Of a stretch of DNA of 64,000 bases, positions 54,929 to 64,000 are shown piece after piece. The number at the start of each line of letters is the position of its first letter. The first letter of the stretch is position 1. A program made the translations under genes and the position numbers. The stretch spans positions 23,945,533 through 24,009,532 of the forward strand of contig CM069439.1 in the NCBI GenBank assembly GCA_035610365.1, in the 5' to 3' direction. The stretch comes from Aquatica leii. Lineage: Eukaryota; Arthropoda; Insecta; Coleoptera; Lampyridae. The notes under the pieces are model-generated. The model saw nothing but the letters and a program-made list of their open reading frames with translations, was not told where the DNA came from and did no database searches.

Positions 54929-56926
54929 AAAACACATCAATTGACATTAGAAGGCTACAAATCCTTGAAATAAAACACCAGATACAAAAAACACTCAGTG
55001 AAATTTTAACAGATCTAAATAAAACCATTGATGATGACCTGATGAAATGGAACAGATTGAAAGAAACTATTCATATAACATCCACACAGGAATTGAAAAG
55101 AGAGAACAGAAAGAAAAAGGAATGGATGACAGCAGACATCTTGGACCTAATGGAACGAAGAAGAGAATATAAAGGCAAAAAACTTATGGAATACCAAAGG
55201 ACACATAAACTGATAAGGAGGGAAATAAAGAAAGCAAAAGAAGCGTATCTGACAGAGAGATGCCGCGAAATCGAACAATGCGAGAAAAAATATGACTACC
55301 ACAATTTCCATAAAAAGATCAGAGAACTTACATCCAGAAGGACGAACAATCAAAGAACCATCAGCTTATTAAACAATGAAGGACACTTAACAACAGAAAC
55401 GGAAGAACTCATCACCATTTGGGAAAGATACATAGAAAAGCTCTTTGAAGACACACGCCCAGAGAATCACAACGTCACAGAAGCAATAACAGGTCCACCA
55501 ATTATAGAAAGTGAGATAATAACAGCTATCTCATCCTTGAAAGATAACAAAGCCCCAGGTCCCGATGACGTCCACGCAGAAATTATCAAAATTATGTGCG
55601 AATCTGACCCGATATTCCTCGATATGCTGGTGAAACTTTTCAACAGGATCTACGACAGCGGACAGATACTCGGCGACTGGATACACTCTACCTTTATCGC
55701 CATCCCCAAAAAGGCAAATGCAAAGACCTGCGATGACTACAGACTGATAAGCTTAATTAATCACTTCACCAAAGCTTTCACAAAGATAATACAAAATAGA
55801 TTATATAGGAAATGTGACTTAGACATCAGTCCAACGCAGTTTGGGTTTAGACAGGCGCATTTGATAGCGTTAACCAGGAACAACTCATATCTATCCTGAA
55901 GAAAGCAGGACTTGACCACAAAGATATCCGGATAATTGGCAACCTCTATTGGGGACAGACTGCTGCCGTAAAAATTAATAGCTCTATTTCACAAAACATT
56001 AAAATAAAGAAAGGTGTAAGACAGGGATGCGTTCTTTCCCCCCTGCTGTTCAACATATATTCGGAGGAAATCTTCAAGGAGGCACTTGATGGCGCTACTG
56101 AGAGCATCAAAATGAATAGGGAACTAATTAATAACATAAGATACGCTGACGACACAGTGATACTTGCCAATGACACCGAAAAACTACAACGACTCCTACA
56201 AAAAATTCAAGAGGTCAGCGAACGATATGGTTTAAAACTAAATTCTCTAAAAACCAAATGGATGGTCATCAGTAAACGACAACAACAGGAAAGTCAGATC
56301 ACGCTACGCAGTCAGATCATAGAGCGAGTAGAGAAATACTGCTATCTTGGATCGTGGGTCAATGCACAGTGGGACCAATCTATGGAGATAAAATCCAGAA
56401 TTGAGAAAGCAAGAACTGCTTTCAATAACATGAGACCATTATTCACCAGCAGAGATGTATCACTAACCCTCAAAAACAGATTAATTAAATGCTACATATT
56501 CTCGATTCTTTTATATTTGATGGAGGCATGGACCATTACAGAACCGATGATGCAAAGACTTGAGGCCTTAGAAATATGGGTGTATCGACGCATTCTCCGC
56601 ATATCCTGGGTTGACCACACAACCAACGAAGAAGTCTTGCGGAGGTTAGGCAAACAGAAAGAAATATCTTACACAATAAAAAAACTAAAACTAGAATACT
56701 TCGGACACGTAATGCGCAGTGACAAGTACCGACTCCTTCAACTCATTCTGCAGGACAAGACGGACAGCAAAAAAGGGCCCGGCAGAAGAAGACACTCGTG
56801 GCTACACAACCTGCGCCAATGGTACGGCCTAACATCTATACAACTGTTTAGAACAGCAGTAAACAAAATAAAAATAGCTATGTTGATTGCCAACGTCCGA
56901 AACGGATAAGGTACCAGAAGAAGAAG
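54929..56926 (+). mobile_element. LINE nested in the hAT, 5'-truncated, GAAGAAGAAG tail
   Basis: About 2.0 kb between 11-bp target duplications. It starts within coding sequence (5' truncation, no endonuclease or ORF1) and ends ..aacggataaggtaccagaag-aagaag, without poly(A). The protein is described separately. I think it belongs to the RTE-like or related clade because of its C-terminal half, but this is by memory. Confidence 0.88.
54935..56909 (+). pseudogene. LINE reverse transcriptase (nested in hAT)
   Basis: Reverse transcriptase without its endonuclease. The N-terminal part, up to 55890, reads RRLQILEIKHQIQKTLSEIL, KKKEWMTADILDLMERRREY, and IITAISSLKDNKAPGPDDVH then AEIIKIMCESDP. PKKANAKTCDDYRLISLINH (motif 1-2; usual RPISL is RLISL) and LDISPTQFGFRQ follow. 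At about 55850 a deletion removes the GRGTRDAI region and shifts the frame: GAFDSVNQEQLISIL comes next in another frame, then GVRQGCVLSPLLFNIYSEEI. In the 56112-56909 frame NNIRYADDTVILANDTEKLQ holds the catalytic YADD. The C-terminal part has KYCYLGSWVNAQWDQSMEIK, RILRISWVDHTTNEEVLRRL and KKLKLEYFGHVMRSDKYRL, ending IAMLIANVRNG. Nearly complete but inactive. Confidence 0.88.
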
Positions 56927-56937
56927 AATTGGTAGAA
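56927..56937 (+). repeat. Target-site duplication (right) of the plus-strand LINE
   Basis: aattggtagaa, directly after the GAAGAAG tail. Confidence 0.9.
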
Positions 56938-57076
56938 CGTGGATTCATTGCCGTTATGAGCCTCACAAAAAAACGACTAGAACTTAGTACTCGTGCGGAT
57001 TTGCTGTTGCTACTCAAAATTGAGCCGGAGATAAATACACTCATAACATCCCAACAGATTCATCTAACTCATTGAT
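56928..57076 (+). pseudogene. hAT transposase, C-terminal dimerisation end
   Basis: Open frame reading LVERGFIAVMSLTKKRLELS, then TRADLLLLLKIEPEINTLIT and SQQIHLTH before the TGA at 57074-57076. This is the hAT C-terminal dimerisation end of the SCAND3/ZBED-like family (usual LVERGFSAVTxLLTKxRNRLxI..RGDLRLLLTxIEPxI). It is the continuation of the line cut at 54928. Confidence 0.9.
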
Positions 57077-57295
57077 TTTTTTATTTTTAAACAAAAGGTA
57101 TAATTTCAATACTTCTTCAACAAAATCATCTGTTTATATTTTATTTTTACGTCACCATTTACCATTCAAGACATCAAAATCAAATTCATAATTTTTCTAT
57201 TATGCATTTATGTAGTTTTTTACCCAGGAGTCCATGGGCAAGTTTTGACTATGAAAAAGGGTCCGTAGGCCAAAAGAGTTTAGAAACTATTACTG

Positions 57296-58080
57296 TAGAA
57301 AGAAAAATGCTCTTTCAAAGTTTATACACTAGTTGACAAAACAATGATCCGAACTTGAGAATTCTTCTTCCACCAGCCTTTGAATTAAGAGTATTGTGTT
57401 TTGCAAAACTTCAATTTGTTTTTCACTGCTTTTTGAGTAACAGTTTTAGACTTTGGACCGATTAGGGTGACAATATCGCTAAAAAACTTTATTTTCTTTG
57501 GTGCTTTTTTTGTAAAATACTTGTTTTCTAGAATCTGTGTTGTCAGTATCAAAAAACAGCAAGATCCAATGTTAGTAAAAACTGTTCGCCGATTTCTTCA
57601 TTAACATATTCTGTAAAACATTTTTGTAAGTGACTTCGTAGGGCAAAAAACCTTTCAAATTTTAAAGTTTGCTGGGTTAATGTACTGTATTTTCATCTAA
57701 TATGCACAAAACTAAAGACCTTCTAAACCTTTGCTGTACCTACTTTCCCTGAAGTTTCTGTTTTTATATTTGCACTTTCATTAACTACAATACATTTTGT
57801 GTATTGTACGTTCAGTACAGTCAACTGTATCCCATATGCAAAAGATATTATTTGTCAAAATATTCTTTACGATGCATTTATAGTTACTACTTCTAGATGA
57901 GTGTAATTATTTTTAAACTTTTTTTAAACTTTTTTCCTGAGAATAAATTCTATGAACTTTTGTATGTTAATCTCATTTATGGTCATTTTTAGTCAAGGCT
58001 TTTCGTTTTCAGTTATTTATAATGGCTAAATACATTATAAACTATTTATCATTTACTTTTAAAGATTTTTTTTTTCTACT
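57296..58080. other. Stretch after hAT, nothing recognised
   Basis: No family recognised. A minus-strand stretch near 57520-57400 reads KKAPKKIKFFSDIVTLIGPK without a match I trust. Confidence 0.35.
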
Positions 58081-58139
58081 ATGGAGAGGTGCCTAATTTT
58101 TTATATAAGTATCGTTTGTTGTTTTTTTCCTTTTCAAAA

Positions 58140-59560
58140 CAAAATGCAAGTACGCACTGCGCAAACGCCACGTTACCAAAAACTCCAAAATATGGAAAGC
58201 GAAAGCAAGTTGGTGAATGACCGCCCTTTGTCAAATGCCGACGAGCAAAGATATTATTGGACGATACAATTATAGGACCAAATTAAAGAGATGAAGGCAA
58301 TATTTGATATTACAACGTAAAAGAAAATATTGATAATTTACTTGAGTATAAGAAGCATCGTAAAAAATAAGAATTTTGGAAATGAGCAGCGTTTCCGATA
58401 TAACACAAAAGGATGGAAATTGGCAAACATTATGAACTTTACAATAATCAACTTCAATGCAGAACTGGATACACGACTGAAATACTTGCACCTCTCTCAA
58501 CCATTTTTCCATCAAAACGACGAAAGTTAATAAATAAAACCAATACGTCAAAGTTGCAGCAAACTGGCAGTTTCTCAGGAGAATCAAGTATTAGTATTAA
58601 TAGCAGTCTCTCAAACAATTCTCTTGTTCCGGAAGAAGAAAAATTAAAAACCAAGAGAAAATACCAAAGTACAAAAGCTGCAGCTCAAACGTTTGTGACA
58701 GTTTATGTATAAGAGTTACCAATACGAAACCTACTCCATCACAAAGTGGACGTGGGAAACAATTAAAAATGGTGAAAAATGCTTTCTAAAAAGAAAAAAC
58801 CTTGTTGAACGTGGAAAAGATTTCTGTCTACATTTCGATGAAAAAAAGTTATTAAACAAAGAATATCAAGTAGCCTGTTTGAAGTTTGAAATCTTGGTAT
58901 ATTTAATTGAAAAACTGGATCTTCCGAGAACATATTTGCAGAAATGAAGAAACTGTTGGATGTATTTGATGCATGAAAAAGCACAAAAATGATTCTTAAA
59001 CAAATTACTTCAATTTATTGATCATGTTTCTTCAGAAAATCCAAACACTAATTATGTTTATTCTTGATGATAATTATTAAACCCTACAAGAAACATATAT
59101 AGGAAAAGCGATAATTTTATTAAAAAAAATATTTTGGATAGGCAGATGATTTCAAATTTGTGTGAAAATTAGAGAGAATTCGCTACAGAGCAAGATGGAT
59201 CTCTAGAGCAATATTTGTTCTTATAGCATATTTTCTATTACCACAACATCGTGTACAATTAGAAGACGCTTCTAATTTTATACTCCAGATATGGACAAAA
59301 GCATGGTTTTTCAACCAGCATTTTAATGAAGATATTAACAATTAATTTTATTCTGCGTTTTTCGTATTGTCTACGTTTGTTTCCAACGGTGAAAAATAAA
59401 ACTACACCTAAGATTTGGGATATTCTACAAACCTTTTTTAAAAAGTCAATACAAATAATAGCGCAAACTAAATCTATTCTTAGTGGAATGATAAATAATG
59501 AAAGTAAAATCGTTTGAAGTGGTTTTGCAAAACGCAAAAATCACTTCAGCAGCAGTTTAA
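58140..59560 (+). pseudogene. Transposase-like relic of an unclassified family
   Basis: A decayed multi-part coding line on the plus strand. 58413-58712 is polar (SSISINSSLSNNSLVPEEEK, then KLKTKRKYQSTKAAAQTF). 58780-58900 reads LVERGKDFCLHFDEKKLLNK and EYQVACLK. A frame change gives GSSENIFAEMKKLLDVFDA (58917-58975), a stop, and KSTKMIL, which recalls an uncharacterised arthropod/cnidarian transposase-like family with the phrase LLDEFxxWxxIxMIVCDTT. Then LLQFIDHVSSENPNTNY fits its later part after a deletion, and 59280-59380 LYSRYGQKHGFSTSILMK. The family may be hAT-related; I hold the name loosely. Inactive. Confidence 0.45.
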
Positions 59561-61069
59561 GCGCATAAATAATAAAACAACTCTAAAATCAATACAAGCA
59601 ACATTTTTCAAAATTCGGTTTCTATATTGCAATAACTCTGCTTTACGTTAATATTTTGAAGAACATATTTTTGGATTTTTTTCCTGTCGGCGTTTAATTA
59701 AAGAAAGTAGCGCGTTAGTAATAGTATGGTGTGCAAGATAAAAAAAGAAATGAGAGCAGGTTTATTTTATTTAAGCATAAATACCTGAATTTAACTTATT
59801 TACCGTGAACTATCCAAGAGAAAACTGGCTAATTAGGTGACTAAATATATTTGAGTAATTGGACGCAGAGCTTTGAAATTCCTTACACACATATAATTGA
59901 CATGCAGATAATTTGGTAGAACAATGTTATACGTCAACAATTTTTAAAAAGAACTGGCAGAGTAATATTGACAATAACATTCCAATTATATCATAAATTG
60001 TGTAATTTATAGTGAATTGAATACCATTTCCGAATTACAATATTCCAGTACACAAAGACTCTATTAAATATTTGAACCATTCAATTCGCGACTCAAACAT
60101 TTCCATCGTTTAAACCAGATAGGTGGTTATTCTGTCGTCAAATAATACCTATTATCTTTATTTGATAGTGTGGTATTAAGCTTTAATAGAGCTTAGAATT
60201 ATATAATAACTCCCACGTTCTAGATCATTAAGCAAATAATAATATTGTTCTTTACAATTTAGAAATTAATTACCCTTACTATGTAATTAGTGTATATAAT
60301 AATTTGGAATCAAGTTTTAATTAACAAAGAGATACAACACATGTTAATTTATGGTTCCATACGTTAAGACCAAAAATCTTCTCCATAACTATTAATGTAC
60401 ACGGATACGCATTTCGGCAACTTAGCCACGATGTTTAGCAAGATACATTATGTATACTGTATACATATATCAAACAAGAAACGTCCGCAGGAAGGGGTAA
60501 CATTATATTCGTACCAATGCTTAACAAACGGCTCGAGAAATACTGCATTTTATTTATCTTTACTTCTCGTATTTTCAATCGAAAATTCTACAAAAATTTA
60601 AATTTTAAATGCATATTGATTGATTTACTACACAATTCCCTCCATATAATTTTACACGATTAAAACGCTCGATAAATGCTAACCAAAAACAAAAAAAATC
60701 ATATGTATTCAATTTCTACTTTTCGTCCATCCCAACTATTTTTGCACTTTTTTAAAGCGTTATTATCCACAAGAAGCTTTTCATTTGTAATGTCAAAGCT
60801 TAAAGTCAAAATAATCAACTGATTTTAAAGAAGTAAACCTGGTTTAATTATTTAAATCAAATTCACATATATGTAGAAATACAATAAATAACGACTCTAA
60901 ATTTTATGGTTGAATTACCAAAAAACATTAGCACGAAAAAAGTTGAGCAAGTATTCGTAATAATTTCAAAATTCTCACGGATTTCAAATTTCTATTGACA
61001 CCACCAATAACTGAGTTCAAGTACTGATACAGCTCCAATAGATTGTAAAGTTAAACCAGTGCAGTGTGT
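59561..61069. other. AT-rich stretch, nothing recognised
   Basis: Includes a short palindromic run at 60449-60464 (atgtatactgtatacat-like). No gene. Confidence 0.4.
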
Positions 61070-61830
61070 TCTATTTGCATGTGTTGTTTTGATGAGGTAC
61101 TTCAATTTTCGAACACGAGAAATCAAGTTTTTCTACAAAGAATTAAAAAAAAATACAGAGGGTACATCCAAAAATTCAAAATGCGGTTTAGTCTTCGTAA
61201 ATTAACTGTTTGTGGAGACTCGCTGACAAATCATTGTAAGGCTAGTCTCAAATTCCTTGGAAAAAATCACCATCAAATCTATAATGCGGAAAAAAATAAA
61301 AAGATTACTTTTATGCTCTGTTTTTATAGTTTAAGAAACCACAAAAAAAATATTAGTTTTAAATATTAGTACAAAGCCCCAGGTTTTTGTAGACACTTCT
61401 GGTTTTGATGCAAGAGACAACGAAGGGCATAGATAATCCGAGAAGTTCAGTACCGAGTTTGATTTATCAATACGATCCAAAATGTCACATCTAAAAACAC
61501 TATTTTAATCTTGAATAAATTACCAGGACACTACGCTAAATTAGTCAATGACCAAAACAACATTTTTAACTTATTCCTTTCTCCAAATTGCGCGCCATTA
61601 ATCCACACCATAGATCAGATTTAAAAATTATTTTACAGCAGAAATTTACTCAAAAAATTATGAAATTCAACTGATAAACGTTAATCCCAAAGATGATTCA
61701 GCTATGGAGCACAGACAGTAGTTTCAAAAGATCTTGCAGCGCTTCCAGAATAAAGCACTACCACTAGTAGCCGACGCATGTGCTACAACTTAGAATGCAG
61801 TGCAACGCCTAAACAGATTCAAGCCCAATG
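61070..61830 (+). pseudogene. Second Tigger/jerky-like pogo transposase relic
   Basis: Plus-strand relic of the same superfamily as 4039-5545. 61180-61350 reads KMRFSLRKLTVCGDSLTNHC and HHQIYNAEKNKKITFMLCFY, where QIYNA(D/E) is the region of the first catalytic Asp (here AEKN, not ADET) joined by deletion to the RVTxMLC block; then SLRNHKKNISFKYYKAPGF (usual TGxHKxxLxxIGKxKxPRxF). 61510-61680 reads LPGHYAKLVNDQNN and NLFLSPNCAPLIHTIDQI (usual DNAPxH and FLPPNxTxLIQPMDQ), so the second and third catalytic regions remain in decayed form: the catalytic Asp before NAPGH is replaced by N-K-L. The tail reads NPKDDSAMEH. Inactive. Confidence 0.72.
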
Positions 61831-62090
61831 ACCAGGTTTAACTAGGTTCTTCCGTTCATTCTTCCGTTTTTCTACCTGCTTCAAGGTCCGTAATAAATTA
61901 AAAACTTGATATATATCATTGGATGTTGATTATAGAATGTATTGAAAAAGGAAAAAATAACAAATTTTGTAGCAAGGGAATTAAGGTAACAGCTATTGTT
62001 TAGATATTATTTTGTTTTCGATTTTATCACTGTAATAGATATAATAACAAATTATTTATGCCATTACGATACTATACTGTGTAATATAAA
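61831..62090. other. Short AT-rich spacer
   Basis: Nothing recognised. Confidence 0.4.
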
Positions 62091-62092
62091 AA

Positions 62093-62972
62093 TTGCAACA
62101 TCAAGAAAGGGTGAGAATTTTGTGACCAAACTTGGCCAAAAAGTTTAGCTACTCAAAGGTAGTAAATTATTAAATTTTTATTCAAATAAATCAAGTGGTA
62201 ATGCCATATGGAATTAATCCACTATCATGCGTTATCAAGCCTTGACTAGAGAAAATCAGAATCATCGTAAAGAAAAAATTAGGGGACGGAGGTAAACAAA
62301 TGAGGTGTGGGACCGCCATCTTCGACTTCACTAGAATCTGGAATGGCATAGTGTAGTAAATCCTGATTTTGTTTGAGGATTTGCTGTTCAGCGGCATGTG
62401 CACCACACTGTGGGGAATATGGTATGAGGGGCTATAGCCTATGGAAGTAAGTCTCGTTTGATATTCATCTGAGGCAATATGAACGCCCGGCGATATGTTA
62501 ACGAGGTGGTAGAACCCCATCTTCTTTCATTTCTTCAGCAGTTGTAAGACCCACTTTACCAACAGGATAAAAATTGTCGCCACATAGCAAGACACTCTAT
62601 AGACCGATTCAAGGAGGCCAATGTTAATCTCTTATAATGGCCACCTAGATCTTTCGACCTTTCGCCAATGAACACCTTGTGGAACATTATAGGTGGAAGA
62701 CTGACGAAGTTATCGCATCGTCCACAGACACAGGAAGCTCTCCGACATAAATTGCAAATTGCTTGAGATACGCTAACTCAAGAGGAAATGGACGACCTGG
62801 TGGAATCGATGCCACAACGAGTGAGAGAAAGTAAAGTCAATAAGAGGGAACCAACACATTATTAAATAAAAATTGTGTTTATTTTTGTTCCTTTTCTACT
62901 ACCTCTGAGTAGCTAAACCTTCCTGCCAAGTTTGGTTACAAAATTCCCACACTTTTTTGATCTGCAATTAAA
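62093..62972 (+). mobile_element. Tc1-type element relic with terminal inverted repeats
   Basis: Inverted ends: left ttgcaacatcaagaaagggtg then gagaattttgtgaccaaact (from about 62093), and right, read in reverse from about 62972, attgcagatcaaaaaagtgt then gggaattttgtaaccaaact, followed by matching tttagctactca-aggtagta blocks. The internal part is a Tc1 transposase remnant (next entry). The exact outermost base is uncertain. Confidence 0.8.
62420..62868 (+). pseudogene. Tc1-type transposase C-terminal half
   Basis: Plus-strand reading with frame changes: NMNARRYVNEVVEPHLLSFL (62478-62540), QQL then DPLYQQDK (region of the second catalytic Asp, usual FQQDNARPH), HIARHSIDRFKEANVNLL (about 62582-62635), then FDLSPMNTLWNIIGGRLTKL (62653-62715; third catalytic site, usual SPDLxPIEHLWDxL, here S-F-D-L-S-P-M-N), SHRPQTQEALRHKLQIA, a stop, and DTLTQEEMDDLVESMPQRVR (62775-62830). 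The N-terminal DNA-binding half is missing. Inactive. Confidence 0.85.
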
Positions 62973-63036
62973 AATTGCAGAAGCAAATCCAGCGTACAGC
63001 GCAAAAATTATTAAAAAAATAAATAAAAAAAGCAAT

Positions 63037-63681
63037 TATGCCAAAACGAACAACAGTAAGTCCGGAAACACGTCGCGCGTTAATTACTTTACATAAAGAA
63101 AACAATTCCTTGCGAACAATTGCGGAAAAATTTAGGGGGCAGCCAACGCATCAACCCCCAGAAGAACCAAACGTAACCACACCTAGCAAAAATTTAAATT
63201 AATTTCTAAACGAAATAGACGTCTAACAGTTACCAAATTTCGCGCACAATTGAATAAAAGCTGTGCAAATCAGTGTTACTTACGACAGCGTTTAGTAAAA
63301 GGTCAAATAGCCGCCCGTAAACCACTATTACGACCACAAAATCGCAAGAACCGATTAGAATCGGCCAAACAGAATAGATTAAAACATGAATATTTGGGCA
63401 AACGTACTGTGGACGGACGAAAACAAATTACAAGCATTCGGCAGTCATCGGCAAATCTTTTTTAGAAGGTTGGTGAAATAATGCTGCCTGAATCTATTCT
63501 GTCCATTGTTAAGCACGGAGGTAGTTCTGTACTAGTTTGTGATTTTCATCGCATTGATACAATTTTAAAGAAGGAAGGTTATTTTGACATTTCAAGACAC
63601 ACTATTCTATTGGGCGTTAGGTTCATTGGCAAAGGATTTCACTTACAACAAGATTATTTTAAGCTTGTACATGCTTTGTAA
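63037..63681 (+). pseudogene. Second Tc1-type transposase relic
   Basis: Begins MPKRTTVSPETRRALITLHK and NNSLRTIAEKF at ATG 63037 (helix-turn-helix). After a deletion RRLTVTKFRAQLNKSCANQC (63215-63280) gives the second DNA-binding part, then LVKGQIAARKPLLRPQNRKN and RLESAKQ (63294-63375; usual ARKPLLRPQNRxKRLxWAK). Further, 63481-63681 reads LPESILSIVKHGGSSVLVCD, matching MxxTVKHGGGSVMVWG, then KKEGYFDISRHTILLGVRFI, GKGFHLQQDYFKLVHAL (usual FQQDNDPKHTS, with the catalytic Asp in LQQDY). A different lineage from the Tc1 relic just upstream. Inactive. Confidence 0.85.
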
Positions 63682-63689
63682 AAAGTATT

Positions 63690-64000
63690 TACTACAAAAA
63701 GAAACAGACAATTTTCTTTTTTTTTTGTTGTACAAATTATTTCATTTATGGTAGAATTTAGGTTTCCACGGGTTGCATTCGTAATACGATTTTCCATTCA
63801 TAAGCTGTTCTCACACGTTGCAGTAGACATTTTCAGAGCCCGGAACAAACTGATTGATTGCGCCGTAAATTCTCGCTTTTATAGACCGGCCTCAGATCCA
63901 TAAAACTGGTTTCCAAATCCTTACAGATAGATATTTAAATAGATTGTCTCATCATCAGTCTTCTCAAAAATTAGCAGTAGTGAATTCTTTAGTGTACAGA
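63690..64000. other. Window end, nothing recognised
   Basis: A T-rich run at 63715-63730 follows the Tc1 relic. No gene or repeat border seen. Confidence 0.4.

Larger units (their letters stand above)
51155..57295 (+). mobile_element. hAT element (SCAND3/ZBED-like), composite, with nested LINEs
   Basis: The left end starts CAATGGTTCTCAAACTGGTC at 51155; the right end, read in reverse from 57295, starts CAGTAATAGTTTCTAAACTC. These are hAT-type termini (CAGTGGTTCTCAAAC-like), and both lead into a stretch with ccccaggag (left) and acccaggagtcc (right). No clean 8-bp target duplication is evident. The inside holds a 5' untranslated part (shared with 2840-3465), a broken transposase in pieces, a minus-strand LINE tail and a plus-strand LINE. 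A coding block of about 190 bp is present twice (52918-53105 and 54275-54420), so the interior joins pieces from two hAT copies. Confidence 0.82.

Noticed and set aside
61064..61369. 101-codon frame as an unknown host gene.
   Set aside because: It contains decayed Tigger/jerky motifs (LTVCGDSL, HHQIYNAE) and continues into FLSPNCAPLIHTIDQ in another frame.

Overview
The window reads as non-coding, AT-rich arthropod DNA, most likely insect, made almost entirely of transposable-element wreckage and tandem repeats. I recognise no host gene. The insect guess rests on the mix of families (BEL/Pao, Ty3/gypsy, piggyBac, long-TIR mariner, Tc1, jockey, Penelope, several hAT lineages) and on a TATA plus TCAGT initiator in a gypsy LTR. 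I cannot name the species; a repeat-rich genome such as a beetle's would fit.

Layout. 1-6 kb: a BEL/Pao gag-protease relic (+), a hAT relic (-) and a Tigger/jerky-like pogo relic (-). 6074-11282: a mariner-type element with terminal inverted repeats of about 450-485 bp and TA target sites, split inside its transposase by a 3.1 kb LINE with a 9-bp target duplication and a 946-codon open frame, the only long intact coding region here. 11.3-14.7 kb: AT-rich, nothing seen. 14.7-21.5 kb: relics of a second mariner family (-), two different piggyBac lineages (+), and a 575-bp insert of unknown class with an internal direct repeat.

24.3-29.9 kb: a 3'-truncated Ty3/gypsy provirus whose LTR carries a perfect heat-shock-element triplet, TATA box and initiator, followed by a 156-bp-period satellite. 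31.4-33.2 kb: a second copy of the same second mariner family on the opposite strand from the 19.5-21.5 kb copy. 35.1-36.4 kb: a relic of an unclassified repeat protein family and a Penelope GIY-YIG relic. 38.55-45.82 kb: a seven-monomer satellite of about 1.01-1.07 kb units with a three-monomer (about 3.1 kb) higher-order period; single diverged relics of this satellite lie near 24.4 and 30.5 kb.

46-49 kb: a ZMYM1-like hAT relic (-) and a jockey RT relic (+). 51155-57295: a SCAND3/ZBED-like hAT with terminal repeats, invaded by an RNase H-bearing LINE tail (-) and by a second LINE (+) flanked by an 11-bp target duplication. 58-64 kb: an unclassified transposase-like relic, a second Tigger relic and two Tc1 relics.

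Almost every coding region carries stops, frameshifts or deletions, so the elements do not work together as a pathway. What the sequence records is an order of insertion: LINEs inside DNA transposons, an unknown insert inside a mariner, and satellites beside a gypsy element. Family names come from recognising motifs by eye; none was checked by database search.
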